Origin: Actinomycetes bacterium
GTDB lineage: Bacteria > Actinomycetota > Actinomycetes > Propionibacteriales > Propionibacteriaceae
Direction of reading: 5' to 3'
DNA length: 26,220 nucleotides
NCBI GenBank assembly: GCA_023393755.1
Contig: JAEXCA010000180.1
Location: forward strand, 1 to 26,220
Below are positions 20,883 through 26,220 of the stretch, in pieces. A program made the translations under genes and the position numbers. Position 1 is the stretch's first letter. The number at the start of each line of letters is the position of its first letter. Under the pieces are notes generated by a model. It had not been told where the DNA came from. It made no database searches and saw only the letters and a list, made by a program, of their open reading frames with translations.

Positions 20883-22093
20883 GGCGTACCCCGTTCCAGC
20901 AGGTCGGTGTAGACCGAGACCAGGCGGGCGGCCGACCACCGCCAGACGAACCGCCGGGAGTGCACCCTGGCCACCACCCCCTGGCGCTCCAGCAGCCGCG
21001 GCTCGGTGAGCAGGTAGGTGATCGCGTTCGCCCAGTCCTCGGGACGCCGGCTGTCCATCAGCTGACCTGTCTCACCGTGGGCCACCGCCTCGCGCAGCCC
21101 ACCGGCCGCGGCCGCGATCACCGGGGTGCCGCTGGCCGCCGCCTCCAGCGCGACCAGCCCGAAGGTCTCCGAATGCGAGGGCACCAGGACGAGCCGCGCG
21201 GCGCGCATCAGCCGGGCCAGCTCCGGACGGGGCTGCGGGCCGATGAAGCTGACCTGGTCGGCCAGCCCGAGGTCGTCGACCAGGGCGAGCAGCCTGGCCT
21301 CGTAGGCGGCGAAGTCGGCCGAGACATCGCCGGCGATCACCAGGTGCGGGCGGATCGCCGGATCGACCCCGGCCAGCGCCCGGATCGCCAGGTCGGGGCC
21401 CTTGAGCGGCTGCAGCCGGGCGGCGAACAGGGCGAAGCCGCGGGGGCAGGGGGCTCCGGTCACCGTCCACGGCCGTTCGTCGGGGCGGAGCGGACGGAAC
21501 AGGTCGTGATCCACCCCGGGCGAGACGATGCAGACCCGGTCGGGATCCGCCCCGCAGCGTTCGATGACGGTGCGCGCCTCGGCGGCGCTGATCGCCACCA
21601 CCGCCTGGGACTCGCAGGCGACCAGCGCCTCGCCCGGCACCCGGCCGGGAGATTCCGGCGGCTCCCCCTCGGCCAGCGGCGAACCGGGCAGGGCGGCCAC
21701 CGAGTGGTAGCTCTGCACGTGCGGCACCCCCCAGGCGCGGGCGTGCGGCAGGGCGGCCACCCCGGACATCCAGTGGTGGGAGTGCACCAGGTCGTAGGGG
21801 CCGAGCCGGCCGAGCCGGTCGGAGAACTCGGGGATGAAGGCGTCGATCTCGCTCTTCGGCAGCGGACGCTCCGGGCCGGCGGTGAGGTGCCGCAGCGTGA
21901 CCCCGGGTCGCAGTTCGACGGCGTCCGGCTCGTCGGGGTGGGCCCGCCGGGTGATCAGGTCGACCCGGTGGCCCAGGTCGGCCAGGGCATCGGCGGTGGC
22001 CCGCTCGACCACGTTCAACCCTCCCGCGTCCCCGGAGCCGGGCTGCGTCGCCGGCGAGGTGTGCAGGGATACGAAGGCTAGCTGGAGCGACAC
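20879..22093 (-). CDS. mshA: GT4 glycosyltransferase, MshA-type (D-inositol-3-phosphate glycosyltransferase)
   Basis: This is a 404-residue GT-B fold enzyme. The N-terminus carries the MshA signature: SLHTSPATQPGSGDAGGLNVVE, then VELRPGVTLRHLTAGP, YDLVHSHHWMSGVAALPHARAWGVPHVQSYHSVA, GDTPEP-like EGEPPESPGRVPGE, and VSPGVDHDLFRP. The C-terminal domain has FAARLQPLKGPDLAIRAL and the nucleotide-sugar E-x7-E motif in SHSETFGLVALEAAASGTPVIAAAAGGLREAV. MshA joins GlcNAc to inositol-3-phosphate, the first mycothiol step. GTG 22093 is preceded by TAGGCT (22105-22100) with a six-base gap, a leaderless start. The next gene overlaps its stop. It is somewhat shorter than typical MshA (about 430-480), and a sucrose-synthase-like GT4 paralogue is the main alternative. 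Confidence 0.8.
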   Translation of the reverse strand: MSLQLAFVSLHTSPATQPGSGDAGGLNVVERATADALADLGHRVDLITRRAHPDEPDAVELRPGVTLRHLTAGPERPLPKSEIDAFIPEFSDRLGRLGPYDLVHSHHWMSGVAALPHARAWGVPHVQSYHSVAALPGSPLAEGEPPESPGRVPGEALVACESQAVVAISAAEARTVIERCGADPDRVCIVSPGVDHDLFRPLRPDERPWTVTGAPCPRGFALFAARLQPLKGPDLAIRALAGVDPAIRPHLVIAGDVSADFAAYEARLLALVDDLGLADQVSFIGPQPRPELARLMRAARLVLVPSHSETFGLVALEAAASGTPVIAAAAGGLREAVAHGETGQLMDSRRPEDWANAITYLLTEPRLLERQGVVARVHSRRFVWRWSAARLVSVYTDLLERGTP

Positions 22094-22257
22094 GGCCGCA
22101 GCCTAGCCGCTGCCGGCGGCGGGGGCTGTGGCAGGTTGTACCCAGCCCGCCGCGGTGAGACCGCCGGGCCGCGGGCGCCCGGCGAACCGGGGTCCGGGCC
22201 GCTCGGCGGTCTGAGCCGGTCCGAACGGCCACGCCGGAACGTGAGAGAGTGGCCGCC

Positions 22258-23532
22258 GTGACTCGCCCGGAACCGGCCGCACCCGCCGCGCTGGCCCACA
22301 CCCCGGGCTGGCTCTTCCTGGTGACCCTGGCCGGGCTGGGCATGATCGGCCCGTTCTCGATCGACACCGTCTTCCCCGCCTTCGCCCAGCTGGGCGCGCA
22401 GTGGAACGTCTCCGAGATCGCGCTGCAGCAGATCGTCAGCGTCTACCTGCTGGCGTTCGCCGCGACCAGCCTGTTCCACGGCCCGGTCTCGGACGCGCTG
22501 GGACGACGCCCGGTGGTGATCGGCGGGCTGATCGTCTACACGCTGGCGGCGGTGGGTTGCGCGCTGGCGCCGAACCTGACCGTGCTGCTCGCCTTCCGCG
22601 CCCTGCAGGGATTCTCCGCCGGAGCAGGTCAGATCATCGGACGGGCGATGGTGCGCGACGTCTTCGCCGACGCCCAGGCGCAGCGGATGATGGCGCACAT
22701 CTCGATGATCTTCGGCCTCGCGCCGGCGCTGGCGCCGATCGTCGGCGGATGGGTGCTGGTCGCCGGCGACTGGCGCGGCATCTTCTGGTTCCTGGTCGGG
22801 CTCGGCCTGGCGCTGCTGGCGCTGGTGGCGCTCCGGATGCCGGAGACCCATCCGGCCGAACGGCGCGGCGGCTTCAGCGCGCGCGGGGTGGTGCGGAACC
22901 TGGCCACCGTCTGGCGGCTGCCGGCCGGCCGGCGACTCGCCTTCACCGGCATGCTGCACTTCGGCGGCAACTTCCTCTACATCTCGGCCGCGCCGCTGTT
23001 CGTGGTGAGGTTGCTGGGCGGCGGCGAGCAGGACTTCTGGCTGCTGTTCGTCCCGCTGATCGGCGGCATGGTGGCCGGCTCCTGGGTGAGCGGACGGCTG
23101 GCCGGGCGGCTCTCCGGCCGCCGGCTGGCCAGCATCGGCTACCTGATCAGCGCGATCGCCGGCCTGGTCAACCTGGGATTGGCCGCCTTCCCGGTCACGC
23201 AGGGACTGCCCTGGTCGGTGCTGGCGCTGCCGGTGCTGTCGTTCGGGATCGCGGTCTCGTTCCCGATCCTCACCCTGGCCATGCTCGACCAGTACCCGAC
23301 GCTGCGGGGCGCGGCCGCCTCCGTGCAGTCGTTCGTCCAGACCCTCGCCAACGCGTTGATCGCCGGGTTGCTCGCTCCGCTGCTGGCCGGCGCGTTGTGG
23401 ACGCTGGCGGCCGGCTCGCTCGGCTTCGTCCTGGGCGCCTGGGCGCTGTGGAGCTGGCACCTGCGCACCTCCGGCCAGGAGCCGGTCACCACCCCGGACG
23501 CCCCCGCCTACGAACCGACCGACGAGTTCTGA
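22258..23532 (+). CDS. MFS drug transporter, Bcr/CflA (DHA1, 12-helix) family
   Basis: This 424-residue protein has 12 hydrophobic segments. The N-terminal half shows the DHA1 Bcr/CflA pattern: GPFSIDTVFPAFAQLGAQW, helix 2 followed by motif A GPVSDALGRRPVVIGG, RALQGFSAGAGQIIGRAMVRDVF (the characteristic R-x-x-Q-G...R-A-x-V-R-D), then FGLAPALAPIVGGWVL (motif C) and GDWRGIFWFL. This predicts proton-driven efflux of small drugs or metabolites. GTG 22258 is preferred over GTG 22249 because GAGAGT (22245-22250) lies seven bases before it, a leaderless arrangement. The gene is divergent from mshA with 164 bases between. The tail (TSGQEPVTTPDAPAYEPTDEF) is polar and acidic. Confidence 0.9.
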   Translation: MTRPEPAAPAALAHTPGWLFLVTLAGLGMIGPFSIDTVFPAFAQLGAQWNVSEIALQQIVSVYLLAFAATSLFHGPVSDALGRRPVVIGGLIVYTLAAVGCALAPNLTVLLAFRALQGFSAGAGQIIGRAMVRDVFADAQAQRMMAHISMIFGLAPALAPIVGGWVLVAGDWRGIFWFLVGLGLALLALVALRMPETHPAERRGGFSARGVVRNLATVWRLPAGRRLAFTGMLHFGGNFLYISAAPLFVVRLLGGGEQDFWLLFVPLIGGMVAGSWVSGRLAGRLSGRRLASIGYLISAIAGLVNLGLAAFPVTQGLPWSVLALPVLSFGIAVSFPILTLAMLDQYPTLRGAAASVQSFVQTLANALIAGLLAPLLAGALWTLAAGSLGFVLGAWALWSWHLRTSGQEPVTTPDAPAYEPTDEF

Positions 23533-23589
23533 GCCGGAACCGGTCCCCATGGTCGGGACGGAGCGGGGTTGGGCGCTAACGTGACGCCC

Positions 23590-24513
23590 ATGACCCTCCG
23601 CTTGAGCAATGACCGGATCGAGATCGAGATCCTGCCGCTGGGTGCGGCCCTGCACTCCTTCCTGGTCAGGCAACCGGACGGCGGCCGCCGGAACATCGTG
23701 TTGAGCCGGCCGGACCCCACCACCACCGACTCCTCCTTCTTCGGCGCCACCGTCGGCCGGCTGGCCAACCGGGTCGGCGGTTCCCGCTTCGTGCTGGACG
23801 GCGTGGAGCACCGGCTGGCGCCGAACGAGGGCGGCAACCAGCTGCACGGCGGTCCGGGAGGCTTCGCGGTGCTGACCTGGGAGGTGGCCGAGGCCACCGC
23901 CGAGCGGATCGTCCTGCAGCTGACCAGCCCGGACGGCGACCAGGGCTACCCCGGAACCCTGCGGGCGACCGCCACCTTCTCCCTGCTGCCGGACGGTGCG
24001 CAGCTGACCTACACCGCGACCACCGACGCCCCGACCGTGGTGAACCTCACCGCGCACCCCTACTTCATCCTCGGCGACGGCACGATCGAGGATCACGTGG
24101 TGGCCGCGCCGACCGGTTCCTTCACCCCGACCGATGCCGAGCTGATCCCCACCGGGGAGGTCCGCCCGACCGCCGGCACCGCCTTCGACCTGCGTGCCGG
24201 GCGGGTGCTGGGCGAGGCGATCGAAGCGGCCCGGGCCGAGGGCCTGGCCCGCAAGGGAGGCATCGACCAGAACCTGGTGATCGACGGCGAGGGCCTGCGC
24301 GAGCACGTCCGCCTGACCGGCCCCGCGGGCACGCTGGTGGTGCGCAGCGACGCTCCGGCGGTGCAGTTGTACAGCGGCGAGCACCTGGGCCGCAGCGGCC
24401 TGGCGATCGAACCCCAGGGCTACCCGGACGCGCCGAACCACCCGAACTTCCCGTCCGTGGTGCTGCTGCCGGGTGGGACGTACTCCACCACCACCCAGTG
24501 GATCGTCGGCTGA
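23590..24513 (+). CDS. galM: Aldose 1-epimerase (mutarotase)
   Basis: This 307-residue enzyme interconverts alpha and beta anomers of galactose or glucose. GalM landmarks: GATVGRLANRVGGSRF (52-67), NQLHGGPGGF (83-92, H86), GDQGYPGTL (116-123), NLTAHPYF (152-159) with catalytic acid H156, GGIDQNLV (223-230, D226 substrate contact) and LAIEPQGYPDAPNHPNFPSVVLLPGGTY, where E274 is the catalytic base. The start is ATG 23590, with TAACGT (23577-23582) seven bases upstream; the in-frame start at 23569 would precede that box. No other galactose (Leloir) gene is near. It follows the MFS gene by 57 bases but appears to have its own promoter. Confidence 0.92.
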   Translation: MTLRLSNDRIEIEILPLGAALHSFLVRQPDGGRRNIVLSRPDPTTTDSSFFGATVGRLANRVGGSRFVLDGVEHRLAPNEGGNQLHGGPGGFAVLTWEVAEATAERIVLQLTSPDGDQGYPGTLRATATFSLLPDGAQLTYTATTDAPTVVNLTAHPYFILGDGTIEDHVVAAPTGSFTPTDAELIPTGEVRPTAGTAFDLRAGRVLGEAIEAARAEGLARKGGIDQNLVIDGEGLREHVRLTGPAGTLVVRSDAPAVQLYSGEHLGRSGLAIEPQGYPDAPNHPNFPSVVLLPGGTYSTTTQWIVG

Positions 24514-24644
24514 CCCGCGCCCGCCTCCCGGTAGCGCCGCGCGACCTGTGATCGAACGGCGCGGAGACCTGCGAGTTCACGGCTGGAGGTAGGAGAGGGC
24601 CCGATCCCGACCCTGAACGAGGCCACTTCCCGGGGCATGAGCGA

Positions 24645-24675
24645 GGCCCCCGGAATGTATGAGACTCCGGGGGCC
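24645..24675 (+). terminator. 10-bp perfect hairpin terminator downstream of galM
   Basis: GGCCCCCGGA (24645-24654) pairs with TCCGGGGGCC (24666-24675) around an 11-base AT-rich loop. It lies about 130 bases beyond the galM stop and can act in either direction. Confidence 0.6.
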
Positions 24676-24962
24676 CTGCCCGGCGACGGAGCGATGATCC
24701 GCGCCTTCCAAAAGCTCTCCCCCACACCCACTGACCGCATCACCGGCCCGATCCGGCGGGCCGAGGCCCATCCGGGAAGCATGGCTTCCTTCTTTCGGCT
24801 ACCGGGCTACCGAAGCAACCCGATGGCTTATTTCTAGTCGGTGGCTGGCAACCCCCACAAGAGCCCGATTTCCGCCGATTGTCGGACGAGGGACCGTTCC
24901 CGGCGTGTCGTCGGCGTGTCGTGTGACAGTCGTGACCAACGTGCTGGAAGTGCCCAAAGATG

Positions 24963-24981
24963 CGTCTCATACTTTGAGACG
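24963..24981. terminator. Short palindrome CGTCTCA/TGAGACG
   Basis: Seven-base perfect arms (24963-24969 and 24975-24981) surround TACTT. It lies 70 bases beyond the marR-type gene's stop on the minus strand; it could be its terminator or a protein site. Confidence 0.35.
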
Positions 24982-24996
24982 AAAGAGGGGCCAACA

Positions 24997-25038
24997 GGAA
25001 CCGTCCCCGGTGGCCCCGGAACCGTCCCCGGTGGCCCC
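24997..25038 (-). repeat. Two tandem 21-bp repeats of the ACCGGGG-ACGGTTC family
   Basis: GGAACCGTCCCCGGTGGCCC plus one C is repeated exactly twice (24997-25017 and 25018-25038). Its complement carries ACCGGGGACGGTTCC, closely related to the 30-bp units at 18503-18592. It lies 13 bases beyond the stop of the MarR gene. Confidence 0.75.
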
Positions 25039-25050
25039 GACGGCAGCGGG

Positions 25051-25530
25051 TCAGTCGGTTCGGCCGAGAGCGGCCTGGACGGCGCGCAACATCGCCTCGG
25101 AGCCGGCCTTGATCGCGACCAGGTCCTCGGTAGGGGTGGGCGGGATCACCGCCTGGAACAGCCTGCCCATGGTGGCGTCGAGGCCGCTCAGGATCCGCAA
25201 CCCCTCGTCGGTGAGGTGCAGGCGGCGCACCCGGCGGTCGGCGGTGTCGTCCGTCCGCTCCAGGACGCCCTTCTCGACCAGCCGGTCGACCAGCCCGCTG
25301 GCGGTCGGCGCGCTGACGCCCAGCCGCGCGCCGAGTTCGTGCCCGGTGAGGCCGGGCTCCTGCGCGACCAGGCCCAGCACCCGCAACTGCTGCATGGTGA
25401 GGTCGGGCGGCAGCTCCAGCGGCCCGACCAGTTCGACCGACAGCGTCCGCATCCGGTCGTGCAGGGCGAAGATCTCGCCCAGCAGCCGGTCCCGCTCGGG
25501 ATCACCCGTCGTCGGGGGCGTACTGAACAC
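25051..25530 (-). CDS. MarR-family transcriptional regulator
   Basis: This is a 159-residue protein with the complete MarR winged-helix fold: dimerisation helix LLGEIFALHDRMRTLSVELV, then LTMQQLRVLGLVAQEPGLTGHELGARLGVSAPTASGLVDRLVEKGVLERT (helix-turn-helix, recognition helix near APTASGLVDRL), the wing DDTADRRVRRLHLTDEGLRIL with the family's D-x-R-D/V-x-R pattern, and a C-terminal dimer helix. MarR proteins usually repress a divergent transporter and release DNA on binding a small lipophilic molecule. Here the divergent gene is an RND transporter, and two palindromes lie between them. GTG 25530 follows GAGGAG. Confidence 0.9.
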   Translation of the reverse strand: MFSTPPTTGDPERDRLLGEIFALHDRMRTLSVELVGPLELPPDLTMQQLRVLGLVAQEPGLTGHELGARLGVSAPTASGLVDRLVEKGVLERTDDTADRRVRRLHLTDEGLRILSGLDATMGRLFQAVIPPTPTEDLVAIKAGSEAMLRAVQAALGRTD

Positions 25531-25661
25531 CGCAATCCTCTCCTCGTGCGCGCTTCCGCGGGCTCGGGGTGAACCGGGGCTCGGGGAACGCTGGCTGAGC
25601 CCGGTCGACGCGGTTGGTCAGCCCTCGCTGGACGACGTCGACCGACGACAACCGGTATCTC

Positions 25662-25679
25662 TTTAGCCCGATGCTAACA
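25662..25679. promoter_or_regulatory. Putative MarR operator, site 1 (TTAG-N7-CTAA)
   Basis: TTTAG (25662-25666), CCCGATG, CTAACA (25674-25679). It shares the spacer GATG and the TTAG/CTAA half-sites with site 2, and lies in the 216-base divergent region. It is less symmetric than site 2. Confidence 0.6.
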
Positions 25680-25687
25680 TTCGGCGT

Positions 25688-25708
25688 TGGTTAGTACGAT
25701 GCTAACCA
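25688..25708. promoter_or_regulatory. Putative MarR operator, site 2 (TGGTTAG-N7-CTAACCA)
   Basis: Perfect seven-base arms TGGTTAG (25688-25694) and CTAACCA (25702-25708) around TACGATG. The size and symmetry suit a MarR dimer. The centre is 28 bases from that of site 1 and 49 bases before the RND start codon, so binding would cover or abut its promoter. Confidence 0.7.
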
Positions 25709-25746
25709 GTTGTGCGCGCTCGCGCCGGCGAAAGAGGGAAACCACA

Positions 25747-26220
25747 GTGACTCGCCTGACCAACCTCAGCCTCGTCCACCGGACCGTGGTGCTGCTGCTC
25801 GCGCTGCTCACCATCGGGGTCGGCGTCTACTCCGCCACCGCGCTGAAGCAGGAGCTGATCCCCGCGATGGACCTGCCCCGCGGCGCCGTGGTCGCGGTCT
25901 ACGCGGGCGCCAGCCCCGAGGTGGTCGAGGCCGAGGTCGCCAAACCGCTGGAGTCGGTGGTGAAGGGCGTCGCCGGCATCACCGAGGTCACCTCCACCAG
26001 TTCCAGCTCGATCGCCCAGATCAGCTTCCAGTGGGAGTACGGCAACGACCCCGACAAGATCGCCTCCGACGTCCGCTCGGCCGTGGATTCGATCAGCGCG
26101 ACGCTGCCGTCCAGCGTCGATCCACGGGTGATCACCGGCAGCTTCGACGACATCCCGGTGATGATGCTCGCCCTCTCCTCGGACGCCGACGCCGACACCC
26201 TCTCCCAGCAGGCCGAGGAC
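25747..26220 (+). CDS. RND-family efflux transporter (N-terminal part, cut by window end)
   Basis: 158 codons are visible. GTG 25747 follows an AGAGGGA ribosome site. After MTRLTNLSLVHR comes transmembrane helix 1 (TVVLLLALLTIGVGVYSATAL), then the first porter-domain strand pattern KQELIPAMDLPRGAVVAVYAGASPEVVEAEVAKPLESVVKGVAGITEVTSTSSSSIAQISFQWEYGNDPDKIASDVRSAVDSI. This is the AcrB/HAE1-type signature (P-x-x-x-x-P-x-x-x-V...Y-x-G-A-x-P-x-x-V-E...I-x-x-P-L-E). In actinobacteria such proteins export drugs or lipids across the single membrane. The divergent MarR gene and the two operators predict repression. The rest of the gene is outside the window. Confidence 0.9.
   Translation, partial: MTRLTNLSLVHRTVVLLLALLTIGVGVYSATALKQELIPAMDLPRGAVVAVYAGASPEVVEAEVAKPLESVVKGVAGITEVTSTSSSSIAQISFQWEYGNDPDKIASDVRSAVDSISATLPSSVDPRVITGSFDDIPVMMLALSSDADADTLSQQAED

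Larger units (their letters stand above)
24514..25050. other. Gene-free tract with several hairpins and tandem repeats
   Basis: 537 bases without a gene I can support; a 66-codon plus-strand frame (24637-24837) has no recognisable domain and crosses two hairpins. Landmarks are the terminator at 24645-24675, GGAAGC-ATG-GCTTCC near 24776-24790, TTCGG...CCGAA with a repeated CTACCG in the loop near 24797-24817, CGTCTCA/TGAGACG at 24963-24981, and a 21-bp tandem repeat at 24997-25038. The middle portion (24780-24990) is noticeably less GC-rich than neighbouring genes. Confidence 0.6.

Noticed and set aside
22078..24441. 787-codon minus-strand open frame
   Set aside because: It is antisense to the MFS and galM genes; composition (Gln/Arg/Gly/His-rich, no domain) is the usual shadow of GC-rich codons.
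24637..24837. 66-codon plus-strand ORF downstream of galM
   Set aside because: No domain, no convincing ribosome site, and it runs through a perfect terminator hairpin.

Overview
The window is GC-rich (roughly 70%) actinobacterial chromosome. Many starts are GTG, and many genes have a TANNNT-like -10 box ending 5-7 bases before the start codon, the signature of leaderless mRNAs. Mycothiol-type genes (mshA, an mshB-like deacetylase), an FprA-type ferredoxin reductase, DUF3048, DUF2752, DUF2199 and RDD proteins fit a member of the Propionibacteriales/Propionibacteriaceae. That placement is inferred from gene content, not from a marker gene.

Layout. 1-253: C-terminal end of a GntR/FCD regulator. 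468-1046: secreted CAP-domain protein with a structured leader. 1047-1390: palindromic repeat element and a strong bidirectional hairpin terminator. 1391-1855 (-): small two-helix membrane protein. 1856-2288: long AT-richer leader with a 15-codon upstream ORF, ahead of a 14-helix drug-efflux MFS gene (2289-3767). 3854-6045: Nudix hydrolase and Na+/H+ antiporter. 6107-6829: DUF2199 protein and a tiny conserved protein. 6919-7911 (-) and 8019-8966 (+): divergent patatin-like phospholipase and rhomboid protease. 8967-9858: a graveyard with a second copy of the palindromic element, a PTS EIIB remnant, a lipoyl-domain remnant and an unexplained inverted repeat. 9859-12451 (-): threonine catabolism (tdh, kbl). 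12541-13473 (-): RDD protein with a DPYGQP-rich tail. 13554-14734 (+): DUF2752 protein and a Crp/Fnr-like regulator. 14735-15490 (-): membrane protein with a Pro/Thr-rich tail. 15618-17943 (-): DUF3048 lipoprotein and a GT28/MGDG-synthase-like glycosyltransferase. 18062-18361 (-): Dabb protein. 18362-18777: repeat cluster. 18778-22093 (-): overlapping operon mshA, mshB-like, fprA. 22258-24513 (+): Bcr/CflA-type MFS pump and aldose 1-epimerase. 24514-25050: gene-free, several hairpins. 25051-25530 (-) and 25747-end (+): MarR regulator divergent from an RND transporter, with two copies of a palindromic operator between them.

This is mostly ordinary chromosome. There is no phage, CRISPR array, intact insertion sequence or recognisable defence system. 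The less ordinary signals are: an upstream ORF with its own Shine-Dalgarno inside a hairpin ahead of an efflux pump; a two-copy cruciform element; three dispersed intergenic repeat families; two identifiable gene relics; and the physical coupling of the first two mycothiol steps with a ferredoxin reductase.
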